Shown here: positions 8,276-16,642 of the stretch, piece after piece | Layout of the letters: each line of letters begins with the position of its first letter | Numbering within the stretch: the first letter of the stretch is position 1 | NCBI GenBank assembly: GCA_049516635.1 | Contig: JBEKSX010000010.1 | Location: 1 to 64,000 of the forward strand | Reading direction: 5' to 3' | Source of the DNA: JBEKSX01 sp049516635 | GTDB lineage: Bacteria > Bacteroidota > Ignavibacteria > Tepidaquicellales > OLB5 | DNA: 64,000 bases | Notes under the pieces: generated by a model | Seen by the model: the letters and a program-made list of their open reading frames with translations, nothing else | Databases searched by the model: none | Told to the model about the DNA's origin: nothing | Made by a program: the position numbers and the translations under genes

Positions 8276-9082
8276 CTATATTTGCCGGATTATATTTTCC
8301 ATCAATAAAGTCAATTTTGGCTCAGCTTTGGCTGCAGTCTCGATAATATCTTCGATCACCGCAGGTTTTAGTGAGTCGGGAAAACCAACATCTGTGATGA
8401 TTGAAAAACCAAGCACTTTAAACCCGCCATTTTTCGATGCCAGGGCTTCAGGTATGGTCGACATACCCACTACATCAGCTCCCGTTTTTCTGACCATCCT
8501 GTATTCAGATCTTGTTTCGAGGTTTGGACCGCTTAAAGCACAGTATACTCCTTTACGGACGGGAATATTATATTCAAGCGCGGTCTTTTCAGCAATTTCT
8601 ATCAAACCCGGGTCATATATCCGTTTATTTGAGGAACTGATTTTCTTCTTTTTTAGAGGCGTATCGAATAACAGATTAATATGATCGCACATGATCATCA
8701 GATCTCCCCGATGATACGTAGGATTCACGGCACCGCACGCATTGGATACAAGCAGTGTATCAATACCAAGTTTCTGCATTACTAGAATTGGATAAGTAAC
8801 TTCGTCAAGAGAATAGCCTTCATAATAATGGAATCTTCCCTGCATTATCATGGCATCGTGATCTGCAATACTTCCGAATATTAAATTGCCATGGTGGAAT
8901 TCAACTGTGGATACAGGGAAATGGGGGATATTTTTATAATCTAAACGATGCTTGATTTTTACATCCCGTACAAGTCCGCCCAAACCTGTCCCTAATACGA
9001 TTCCCAATTTAGGTGAATAATCTCCGATCTCACGATTAATACATTCGAGCGATTCATCAACTTGTTTCGAATCGATGGGCAT
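8276..9082 (-). CDS. Purine nucleoside phosphorylase (PNP/MTAP trimeric family)
   Basis: The enzyme cleaves purine nucleosides with phosphate to base and (deoxy)ribose-1-phosphate. All core motifs are present in the 268 residues: phosphate loop GTGLG at 31-35, GRFHYYEGY with R83 and H85, NACGAVN from N114, GPNLET with E189 and VGMST with M207/S208. The residue corresponding to human PNP Asn243 is D231 (IITDVGFPDS). Methylthioadenosine phosphorylases carry Asp at this site, whereas classical 6-oxopurine PNPs carry Asn. This leaves adenine nucleosides or MTA as possible substrates, though many bacterial PNPs also have ITD. Its operon neighbours include a homocysteine methyltransferase. Confidence 0.88.
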   Translation of the reverse strand: MPIDSKQVDESLECINREIGDYSPKLGIVLGTGLGGLVRDVKIKHRLDYKNIPHFPVSTVEFHHGNLIFGSIADHDAMIMQGRFHYYEGYSLDEVTYPILVMQKLGIDTLLVSNACGAVNPTYHRGDLMIMCDHINLLFDTPLKKKKISSSNKRIYDPGLIEIAEKTALEYNIPVRKGVYCALSGPNLETRSEYRMVRKTGADVVGMSTIPEALASKNGGFKVLGFSIITDVGFPDSLKPAVIEDIIETAAKAEPKLTLLMENIIRQI

Positions 9083-9163
9083 AAACGTAGTTTAGGGTGT
9101 ATTTATTATTTTTAACTACCGGGGTATCTGTATGAAGTGAAAAATTATTCCCGGCGCAACAGG

Positions 9164-9745
9164 TTACTTAGATTCATCAATATTCAGGTCTATCCCGAAA
9201 TCTTTTTGCTCTTCTTCCTTTTCGGTTGAAACGTTGGTTAACGGAGTAACATCCGAATCCATATGAAATATCTTCCGGTTTTTAGAATATTCCTCTATTA
9301 AATTCAATTTTTCAATTAGGTAATTTCTTATATCCTCGATGATATTTTCGTTCTTGATCCTCAATTCTTCAAGTTCCTGTCTAAGATTCATTATTTCTTC
9401 CTGCGCCTGAAGTTTTGTTTTAGATGAGATAATTTCAGCTTCCTTCACAATAAGCTCGGCTCTTTTTGTAGCATTCTCAATAATGTCCTCGGACAGATCC
9501 TGAGATTTAACGATAGCTTTCTGAAAAGTTTTTTCATTATCCCTGAAAACCTGAATTTCACCGCTCAGGTTTTCTTTTTCTTTCTCCAGCGAACTGATCT
9601 GTTCTTTCAATGAATCATTCTCTCTAAATATTTTTTCCAGCTCATTTGCAACGGTATCCAGATAGGCTTCGACTTCGCTTACATCATAACCTTTGAATGA
9701 TTTCTTAAATTCTTGTTTTTTTATATCTATAGCTGACAGTCTCAT
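9164..9745 (-). CDS. divIVA: DivIVA domain-containing coiled-coil protein
   Basis: Residues 1-60 (MRLSAIDIKKQEFKKSFKGYDVSEVEAYLDTVANELEKI) are the DivIVA N-terminal membrane-curvature-binding domain: 'lsp.dI..keF...frGYd..EVd.fLd.v'. From about residue 35 to 150 the sequence is a heptad-rich coiled coil, and the last 40 residues are acidic and low-complexity. DivIVA proteins polymerise at curved membranes and recruit division, cell-wall or chromosome-segregation factors. A clear GGGAGG ribosome-binding site lies seven bases before the ATG. It follows yggS, the order also seen in Gram-positive yggS-divIVA clusters. Confidence 0.88.
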   Translation of the reverse strand: MRLSAIDIKKQEFKKSFKGYDVSEVEAYLDTVANELEKIFRENDSLKEQISSLEKEKENLSGEIQVFRDNEKTFQKAIVKSQDLSEDIIENATKRAELIVKEAEIISSKTKLQAQEEIMNLRQELEELRIKNENIIEDIRNYLIEKLNLIEEYSKNRKIFHMDSDVTPLTNVSTEKEEEQKDFGIDLNIDESK

Positions 9746-9793
9746 TTTACTAGACCTCCCGAACCCGCAATGCGGGTCATAATGTTTATAAAC

Positions 9794-10525
9794 TTAAAAA
9801 TTACTTGCTCTTTTTCCGAATATTGCAGTTCCAATTCTCAGCATATTTGAGCCTTCTTCTAATGCTATCTGGAAATCCGCAGTCATACCCATTGAAAGGT
9901 ACTTCATATCGACATTTTTCAAGTCTGCGGATCTTATCTCGTCAAACAAATTTTTCAATAACCTGAAATTTCCTCTTACGATGGACCTTTCTGTCTCATC
10001 AGCATCATCAGAAATAAACTTGCCAATCGTCATCAGTCCTTTCACTTTTAAATTTTCAAAATTCGCAATCTCTTTAATAAGCTTTAAAGTATGCTGAATA
10101 TCACATCCCGATTTCTGCCCTTCTCCAGAGGTATTAACCTGGATGAGGCATTTTACGACTTTACTGATTTTTGATGCTTCATTTTGAATCTTCAAAGCCA
10201 GCTTCAGGCTCTCAACAGAATGAATCAAATAAACAAATGGAACTACAAACTTTACTTTATTTGTCTGAAGATGTCCTACAAGATGCCAGTTTAATATTCT
10301 GTTTTCAAGCTCTTTTTGTTTTCTGACCAATTCCTGGACCTTATTCTCGCCAAAATCAAGCTGATTACAATCCAGAGCTGATGAAATTGCTTCAGAGGTA
10401 AATGTTTTGCTTACTGCTATAATCTGTATTTCTTTGGGGTTTCTGCTAATTGTTCTGCATATACTCTCGGTCCGTTTTTTTAACTTAATGAGATTCCCCT
10501 CGATATAATCAAAGCTCTTATCCAA
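9794..10525 (-). CDS. yggS: YggS/PROSC family PLP-binding protein
   Basis: This is the 243-residue single-domain alanine-racemase-fold PLP homeostasis protein. The PLP lysine is K40 in IIAVSKTF. FGENKVQELVRK, WHLVGHLQTNKVK and IHSVESLKLA follow in the family order, and MKYLSMGMTADFQIALEEGSNMLRIGTAIFG is the C-terminal phosphate-binding signature. It buffers cellular PLP and is not a racemase. It appears to head the minus-strand run that continues through divIVA. The gene is divergent from the secreted protein at 10852. Confidence 0.93.
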   Translation of the reverse strand: MDKSFDYIEGNLIKLKKRTESICRTISRNPKEIQIIAVSKTFTSEAISSALDCNQLDFGENKVQELVRKQKELENRILNWHLVGHLQTNKVKFVVPFVYLIHSVESLKLALKIQNEASKISKVVKCLIQVNTSGEGQKSGCDIQHTLKLIKEIANFENLKVKGLMTIGKFISDDADETERSIVRGNFRLLKNLFDEIRSADLKNVDMKYLSMGMTADFQIALEEGSNMLRIGTAIFGKRASNF

Positions 10526-10851
10526 TTTACCGCATAATAAGTATAAAAATAAACTATATGTAGTGAATATTCAAGATAATAAAAACATATTGTAATGAAT
10601 AACAAAAATTATTATAATGTACGATTATAATAAAGATTATTAAGTTACTTCCTGAGAATTTTTCTGGTTTTATGTCATTTCCAGTGCAATATTCAATAAT
10701 CCGGTTATCGTTTATTAAAATATTGAAACTATGTAGTACTTAATAAAGGTTTATTCTTACAAGATGTTATAACTTCTGAATTAGTTTGATTGAAGATCCA
10801 TTATCCTAAGCAGCGTAAATTAATTATTAATCATAAATAATATATTTTCAA
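10526..10851. promoter_or_regulatory. Divergent intergenic region (promoters expected)
   Basis: The 326-base AT-rich gap lies between yggS (minus) and the large secreted protein (plus), so promoters for both directions should lie here. A TATATTTT at 10841-10848 resembles a -7 element for the plus gene but lacks a matching -33 TTG. I could not pick a confident promoter. Confidence 0.35.
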
Positions 10852-13320
10852 ATGCAACATATTACAAAAATACTATTCATTCTTTTATTTTTAGTCAGTA
10901 AAAATTTAATTTTCTCACAAAATACAGGTTATGATAATTTCCTATCTGTGGTTGCTCCCCCTCCGGCATTCCATAATGAGCCGAATGGTTTTAAATCATT
11001 TCTTGTAACTACGAACGGATATGATAATTTCTATCTTGGTGTGGATTTCGGAGAACCTTACGTAGCAACGAATCCGCGAGACCCTTTGAACAGCGTTTGT
11101 GCCTTCAATATGAATTCATTTTATTATACCGTTGATGGTTATAACTGGACCAGAAATTCGCCTTTATTTATTGGATACTCAACTTTAGGGGATCCGGTTG
11201 TGTGCTTTGACAGTCTGGGAAATTGTTATTACCTGCAGCTTTACCAGAATGGAAATGCTTATGGATTAGTTATAGAAAAATCTACTAACAAAGGGGTCAG
11301 CTGGATCGGACCTTATGGGTGTTCATCGACAACAGTGGGTCTCTCGGATAAGGAATGGATTATAGCTGATCAGACTTCAGGACCTTACAGTAACTATTTA
11401 TACGCAGGATGGAGGCAGTTTGGAGGTTCCGGAGGAATGAAATTCATCAGGAGCACCAACGGAGGCGTCAATTGGTCAAGTCCTTTGAGTATTCCGGGTT
11501 CACAGGGAGCGTATGTAAGTGTTGGACCTAACGGATCGATTCCGGGCGGAAGTGTTTATTTTGCTTGTCAGAACGGAAGCGCTGAATCTGTGTGCAGGTC
11601 AACCGATGGCGGACAGTCCTTTTCAGCCCAAGTAACCGCTGCGAGTCCTTCAGGACCCGGGGTAATTTGCGCAGGCAGGTATACAGTAAAGAATTGTATC
11701 AGAACCGATGCGTTCCCGAGAATGGCAGTAGACAACAGTTACACATCTACGAGAGGTAATGTTTATATCGTTTATGCTGCTAATCCACCGGGTCCGGATA
11801 ATGCAGATATATTTCTTGTAAGATCTACGGATTACGGACAAACGTGGTCAACACCTGTCAGAGTAAATGATGACAATACAACAACCGACCAATGGATGCC
11901 TTCTGTTTCAGTTGACAGAAATGGAAAAATATACATTTGCTGGTACGATTCCAGATTAGATCCGGCTAATAACCTATTGACAAATCTTTACGGGACTACA
12001 TCGACAGATGGCGGACTCACATTCACTCAAAACAATCCCATATCCGATGTCTCATTTAATCCCAATAGTATGGCAGTGGGACAACCGGGTGGTGAAAATT
12101 ATATAGGAGATTATATCGGAATCTCAGCCATTGGTAATACGTCTTATTCAGCATGGATGGACGGCAGGAATAGCAGCTTGGGAAGCTACACAGGGTTTTA
12201 TCCGGATTTTGCAATGACAACAAGCATATCCAGTAAGAATATGGTAAATAATGATAGTTCATTTATTATTGTAAAAATCCCATCCATCAAAGGACCATTT
12301 ACCGGCTCGGTCAAATTTACCGCATCACTGGACAGTTTACCTCTTTCGGGTAATATCAATATATCATTTCTAAACGGCAGGGATTCGTTAACAACATATC
12401 CGGATTCTGTTACTGTTAGAGTGAAAACCACAGGCAGCGTAACCCCACGTCTCTACAAATTATCGATCCTGGGAAGAGGAACCAACGGGGTTCCGGCGCA
12501 CAACAGAAACGTGGATCTGCTTATCAACGTATCCTCTGTTTCGATCGGAACTGACAGAAACGGGACATGTGACTTTAAGATCAACGGCATAACCTACAAT
12601 ACACGGCAGCAGCTGATATTGCAAAATACTTCCGTTATAACAGTCCAGGCGGTAAGTCCGCATACATTACCCACCTTTCAGTATGTTTATACTCATTGGT
12701 CCGATGCAGGTGATACAACTCACATCATTAATATCACAGGTAATATTACAGTAACAGCTTTTTATAAGGTTCAATATAAATTGTTACTTAACTCATTAGT
12801 GGGCAATTCATTCGGTGGAAACGTTTTTTATGATTCAGCACAATCTTTTTCGTTCGGTGTTTTATCAAGGCATGTGACCTATAACGGTGACCCTTATGTA
12901 TTTAAAGGCTGGACGGGGACCGGTTCGGGTTCTTATACAAGCCCTGACAGTTCGGGCAATGATACAGCCATAACAATGTCAATGACAAATCCTGTGTTGG
13001 AAACAGCCAGATGGTTTACACTAATTGGAATTCAGAATATCAGTTCCGAGATACCCAAAGAATATAAGCTTTATCAAAATTATCCCAATCCTTTTAATCC
13101 TTCAACTTTCATTAATTTTGATATAATCAAATCCGGGAATGTTAAAATTATACTTTATGACATACTCGGAAGAGAAATAAGAACTGTGATAAATGAAACC
13201 ATTCAGCCCGGTAAATTCAGAGTATCGCTTAATGCTGACAATCTGGCCAGCGGTGTTTACTTTTATAAAATTACTACTGCAGAATTCACAGATGTAAAAA
13301 AGATGCTATTGATCAAATAA
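10852..13320 (+). CDS. Secreted Asp-box (sialidase-like propeller) protein with T9SS sorting domain
   Basis: This 822-residue protein starts with a hydrophobic signal peptide (ITKILFILLFLVSKNLIFSQ). Residues about 40-450 carry repeated Asp-box motifs such as STNKGVSWIG, STNGGVNWSS, STDGGQSFS, STDYGQTWS and STDGGLTFTQ. These mark a BNR/sialidase-like beta-propeller, without enough evidence to claim sialidase activity. A middle region contains FKGWTGTGSGSYTSP, reminiscent of InlB-type repeats. The C-terminus (YQNYPNPFNPSTFINFDI ... GVYFYKITTAEFTDVKKMLLIK) is a complete type A T9SS sorting domain. The protein is therefore exported across the outer membrane and either surface-attached or released. 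Confidence 0.85.
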   Translation: MQHITKILFILLFLVSKNLIFSQNTGYDNFLSVVAPPPAFHNEPNGFKSFLVTTNGYDNFYLGVDFGEPYVATNPRDPLNSVCAFNMNSFYYTVDGYNWTRNSPLFIGYSTLGDPVVCFDSLGNCYYLQLYQNGNAYGLVIEKSTNKGVSWIGPYGCSSTTVGLSDKEWIIADQTSGPYSNYLYAGWRQFGGSGGMKFIRSTNGGVNWSSPLSIPGSQGAYVSVGPNGSIPGGSVYFACQNGSAESVCRSTDGGQSFSAQVTAASPSGPGVICAGRYTVKNCIRTDAFPRMAVDNSYTSTRGNVYIVYAANPPGPDNADIFLVRSTDYGQTWSTPVRVNDDNTTTDQWMPSVSVDRNGKIYICWYDSRLDPANNLLTNLYGTTSTDGGLTFTQNNPISDVSFNPNSMAVGQPGGENYIGDYIGISAIGNTSYSAWMDGRNSSLGSYTGFYPDFAMTTSISSKNMVNNDSSFIIVKIPSIKGPFTGSVKFTASLDSLPLSGNINISFLNGRDSLTTYPDSVTVRVKTTGSVTPRLYKLSILGRGTNGVPAHNRNVDLLINVSSVSIGTDRNGTCDFKINGITYNTRQQLILQNTSVITVQAVSPHTLPTFQYVYTHWSDAGDTTHIINITGNITVTAFYKVQYKLLLNSLVGNSFGGNVFYDSAQSFSFGVLSRHVTYNGDPYVFKGWTGTGSGSYTSPDSSGNDTAITMSMTNPVLETARWFTLIGIQNISSEIPKEYKLYQNYPNPFNPSTFINFDIIKSGNVKIILYDILGREIRTVINETIQPGKFRVSLNADNLASGVYFYKITTAEFTDVKKMLLIK

Positions 13321-13435
13321 ACTGATCGAAATTAAGAAAGTCCCAATTTAACTTTTTTTTACTAAAATTATTTCATATTGATATAACGGAAAAAGAAAAA
13401 ATATTTAGTTATTAATACCTTGTCATAATACTTAA

Positions 13436-14395
13436 TTGCAACAGTTCGTGAGATCGATTGATTATATTATAATTTTTCTTCTTTTTTATACCGGGACTAA
13501 TATTATTTACACTCACAGCCAATCAAAAACAGACTTCATTTCAAGATCAGGATACAATGATTCTGTTTTTACGAAGAATGTTAAAAATTATTTTCAGGAT
13601 ATCAGGCAGGGAAGTGTTAGTAATATTAACATATATAAATTTACCGGATTTTCACTGTTTTCAATTGGTGCAGGCGTATTGCTTCATAATTTTCAAAAAC
13701 ATGCATGGTGGTCGGGAGAAAGAGAGAAATTCCATATCGAGAATGATTGGTCTTATGCTATGTCTATGGATAAACTCGGGCATGTTTTCATTGCGGGATT
13801 AATTAACCGTACAATGAAGGATGCATACCAATGGAGCGGGATGAACAATACTACTGCGTCCTGGGTGGGAACCCTGATCAGCATCGGATATATGACGGAT
13901 ATCGAGATCGAAGACGGATTCGCAAAAGAATGGGGATACAGCCCCGGCGACGAGATTGCTAATATCACAGGTGATGCATTATCTATCGCACAGGATCTTT
14001 GGGATCCGCTTAAAACAGTTAAACTTAGATGGAGCTACTGGCCCACACACGACCCCAATCATAAGGGCGATTTCCCCGATGATTATAACGGTCAAACATT
14101 CTGGTTGTCATTCAGTATACATAATTATTTATCCAAAAAGTTGCAGAATATATGGCCTTCTTACCTTGACCTGGCAATAGGTTATGGAGTTAAAGAATAT
14201 GACAACTATGGACCCAATGGCAGAATTCAAAATTTATATCTATCTCTTGATTATGATATTAGAAAAATTATTCCGGGCCAATCAGGGTTTATCAAATGGT
14301 TTAAAGAACTTATCTGGAATTTTAAATTCATCCCGGCACCGGCATTGAAATACAATATGACACAGGGAAAGGTCGATTTTGTTGTTCATTGGTAA
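13436..14395 (+). CDS. DUF2279 (YfiM-like) membrane-associated protein, first copy
   Basis: The 319-residue protein begins with a hydrophobic leader. No ATG is available: TTG at 13436 or GTG at 13448 must start it. The central block MDKLGHVFIAGLINRTMKDAYQWSG...GTLISIGYMTDIEIEDGFAKEWGYSPGDEIANITGDAL matches DUF2279/YfiM ('DK.gH......' and a GWG.S..D...N..G pattern). This suggests a multi-helical envelope protein. The C-terminal third (QTFWLSFSIHNYL, LYLSLDYDI, FIPAPALKYN) has alternating strands and is shared with the second copy at 15182. Function is unknown. It is followed by a beta-barrel gene and its own paralogue. Confidence 0.65.
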   Translation: MQQFVRSIDYIIIFLLFYTGTNIIYTHSQSKTDFISRSGYNDSVFTKNVKNYFQDIRQGSVSNINIYKFTGFSLFSIGAGVLLHNFQKHAWWSGEREKFHIENDWSYAMSMDKLGHVFIAGLINRTMKDAYQWSGMNNTTASWVGTLISIGYMTDIEIEDGFAKEWGYSPGDEIANITGDALSIAQDLWDPLKTVKLRWSYWPTHDPNHKGDFPDDYNGQTFWLSFSIHNYLSKKLQNIWPSYLDLAIGYGVKEYDNYGPNGRIQNLYLSLDYDIRKIIPGQSGFIKWFKELIWNFKFIPAPALKYNMTQGKVDFVVHW

Positions 14396-14438
14396 TTCTT
14401 ATTACGTAATATTTATTCGGAGTCAAATCATCTAATTG

Positions 14439-15185
14439 ATGAATATTAAAGTTTTTTTAATTCCAGTTATTGCTCTATATATATTTACTCTTTCTTCAAT
14501 TGTACAATCCCAATCGAGATTTGAGATCAGTTTTCATACTGGATATTCAGGACCCCGCTATGAATCCTATGGGACTGATGTTTATATAGCAAATGACCTT
14601 TATACTGTAACGATTGGCGGAAAGAGACTTCTCGTTTCCGATAATCTGGGGATGAATTACGGATTTTCGTTTCAACTTTACGGCAAATACAGTTTTTTCC
14701 GTGCGGGATATTTAAAAGCTGTTTTCAACGTTGGTTTCAACCAGCTTGAAGGAAAATATTCTACACCTTTCGGTTCCGATAGATACGGAGTACGAATGCC
14801 CGTATTTTCATTGGGCACCGGGATAGAACTTAACCCGATCGGAATGCATAAATTTTATCCTTCATTGATAGGTTTGATCAGATGGAATGAAATAGGAGGC
14901 GAATCTTTCTATCACGCAGGGCTTGATTTTTTTATAGTTCAGCCGCGGTTCGGGTATGTTTACGGATTTAATTTAAATTATAAATTGAGCCAGTTTATAG
15001 GTCTAAGTGCCGGAACAACATTCAACTATGACAACTGGCTGAACAAAAAAACGAATGATGGAACAATAGATGATCCTCACGCTATCAACTTCAGAGATAA
15101 AGCCAGCTCAACCAACGGCCTTACCCAGGATAGAAGAATTGCGTATCTAAGTCTTTTATTAGGGATTAACTTCTACTTGAAATGA
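14439..15185 (+). CDS. Outer-membrane beta-barrel protein
   Basis: This protein of about 248 residues has a signal peptide (NIKVFLIPVIALYIFTLSSIVQSQS). After it come alternating amphipathic strands rich in Gly, Tyr and Phe, such as RFEISFHTGYSGPRY, GMNYGFSFQLYGKYSFFRAGYLKAVFNVGFNQLEG, and a final aromatic strand ending in F-Y-L-K. That is the layout of a small (8-10 strand) outer-membrane barrel. I chose ATG at 14439 over the in-frame TTG three bases earlier. The stop overlaps the next start (ATGA), so it is translationally coupled to the second DUF2279 gene. No specific family was recognised. Confidence 0.6.
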   Translation: MNIKVFLIPVIALYIFTLSSIVQSQSRFEISFHTGYSGPRYESYGTDVYIANDLYTVTIGGKRLLVSDNLGMNYGFSFQLYGKYSFFRAGYLKAVFNVGFNQLEGKYSTPFGSDRYGVRMPVFSLGTGIELNPIGMHKFYPSLIGLIRWNEIGGESFYHAGLDFFIVQPRFGYVYGFNLNYKLSQFIGLSAGTTFNYDNWLNKKTNDGTIDDPHAINFRDKASSTNGLTQDRRIAYLSLLLGINFYLK

Positions 15186-16201
15186 ATTCAAAATTTAAAT
15201 ATTACTTCCTTATAGTGATCATCACACTGCTTAGCACAGTAAAGTATATTCAGGCAAACGGCAATGAAGAACTTTTTAAGATCAGTTTCAAAGAAAACAA
15301 ACAAAGTATTTTCCACAAAGAGATAAAACCGGTATTCGGACTGAAATCTACTATTGTTTCATCTCTATTTGATACCAATAAAAATGCAGCGAAAAAAAAA
15401 TCTATACCCCCGTCAAAACAAAAAACTACCTTGCATCCATTGAGATTAGTTCTGCTTGGAAGCGGTATGACAATAGGATGGCTGGGTATGCATATCTATT
15501 ACACACACGTATGGTGGAAAAACAGGGCTCATTATTTTAAATTTGCCGAGGACCCATGGTATGCCAGAAATGTTGATAAAGTATCACATGTATACACGGC
15601 TGCTGTTATTACTGAAGGTACGGGGGCGTTATTTGAATGGACCGGAATAAGGCCAATGAATGCATTGATCTATGGTTCTATCACAGCAATGGCTTACGAA
15701 ACATATATTGAGATGTTTGATGGTATTTCTCCTATTTGGGGATTTGACTGGGGAGATATGGCGGGTAATTTTATTGGTTCATTGTACCCCATAGCGCAAA
15801 AGCTCGCTCCCTTCTTAAATAATTTCAACTTAAAATGGAGTTTTAAACCTGCCTGGCTAATAAATAAGACCAAGACTACACCCGACCTTCTTGATGATTA
15901 TACTAGCATGACATTCTGGTTAAGTATAAGTCCAAAGGGACTTTTACCAAAAAAGATTGCTGAATATTATCCCGGATTTCTTACAATTGCGCTCGGTGTT
16001 AGCTTGAAGAATGCAAGCCACGAAACTAGTACTGCATTTGAATACCGTGAATTCTATTTGGCACTCGATTATGACCTTACTAAATTACCTGGAAATACAG
16101 ACTTCCTGAAAAAACTAAAAAAAATATTGAATTATTATCATTTCCCTTCGCCGGCAGTCAGAATTTCGCCGAGCGGAATATGGTACGGGATTTATTTCTA
16201 A
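15182..16201 (+). CDS. DUF2279 (YfiM-like) membrane-associated protein, second copy
   Basis: This 339-residue paralogue of the 13436 product has a signal/anchor at its N-terminus and a hydrophobic segment near residue 90 (LVLLGSGMTIGWLGMHIYY). It then has the DUF2279 core VDKVSHVYTAAVITEGTGALFEWTG...ETYIEMFDGISPIWGFDWGDMAGNFIGSLYP. The C-terminal section (MTFWLSISPKGLLPKKIAEYYPGFLTIALGVSLK ... FYLALDYDL ... PSPAVRISPSG) matches the same region of the first copy. The two copies therefore share both domains. It overlaps the upstream barrel gene by four bases. Confidence 0.62.
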   Translation: MNSKFKYYFLIVIITLLSTVKYIQANGNEELFKISFKENKQSIFHKEIKPVFGLKSTIVSSLFDTNKNAAKKKSIPPSKQKTTLHPLRLVLLGSGMTIGWLGMHIYYTHVWWKNRAHYFKFAEDPWYARNVDKVSHVYTAAVITEGTGALFEWTGIRPMNALIYGSITAMAYETYIEMFDGISPIWGFDWGDMAGNFIGSLYPIAQKLAPFLNNFNLKWSFKPAWLINKTKTTPDLLDDYTSMTFWLSISPKGLLPKKIAEYYPGFLTIALGVSLKNASHETSTAFEYREFYLALDYDLTKLPGNTDFLKKLKKILNYYHFPSPAVRISPSGIWYGIYF

Positions 16202-16207
16202 AGGAAA

Positions 16208-16354
16208 TCAGAACTCAACATCGCCTTTAAGGCACGCTTCCAGATTCTCCGTAAACTCCCACCCTAAAATACATTTAAATCTTTTTAGGTTTCGGATATC
16301 ATAATGCGAATCCAAAGCAAATGTGATTAGGTTGGAAAATATAATACTTAACAT
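16208..16354 (-). pseudogene. Probable C-terminal remnant of an NDP-sugar epimerase/dehydratase
   Basis: A 48-codon minus-strand frame ends with LKRFKCILGWEFTENLEACL followed by KGDVEF and a stop. This strongly resembles the last helix of extended SDR sugar epimerases ('.ka.k.LGW.P...leegl...v.'). The nucleotide-binding half is missing, and the DNA upstream in this direction is AT-rich non-coding sequence. It looks like the decayed tail of a lost gene. The assignment rests on one short motif, so confidence is limited. Confidence 0.42.
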
Positions 16355-16642
16355 TATTTATTTAGGTTTTAAATTATATATTTTAAATAATTTAACAATT
16401 TAATAAAAATACCTTATTTATTTAATCAAAACTATATATTTACTTTGATTATTTATGGCATGAATAGTAACTTTGTTAGGAAGCAGCTGATTTATTAAGA
16501 AATTAATCTCAACCTTTATACGTTAAATTTAATAAGCAGAATTAATTATACTAATGTGTATTTGACGTACATGTCATAGTATTTTTATTATAAATTAATT
16601 TTAGCAAGAATAAACTCAGTTAATTATTAAGGAGGAAATTTC
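16355..16642. promoter_or_regulatory. Upstream region of the ammonium transporter, candidate promoter
   Basis: This stretch has no gene. A possible promoter is TTGACG (16562-16567), an 18-base spacer and TATTAT (16586-16591). It overlaps the dyad TGAC-N6-GTCA at 16563-16576. A strong GGAGG ribosome-binding site lies at 16631-16635, eight bases before the ATG. No -24/-12 (sigma-54) element was seen. Regulation by nitrogen status is plausible from the gene's function but not shown by sequence. Confidence 0.35.

Noticed and set aside
5137..9082. SAM, cobalamin or purine riboswitch for the methyltransferase and phosphorylase genes
   Set aside because: Gaps in this run are too short (1-46 bases) to hold such structures.
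10852..13320. Calling the Asp-box protein a sialidase
   Set aside because: Asp-boxes are present but the arginine triad and catalytic Tyr/Glu of sialidases could not be identified.
13436..13447. Upstream ATG for the first DUF2279 gene
   Set aside because: No in-frame ATG exists before the leader peptide; only TTG (13436) or GTG (13448) can start it.
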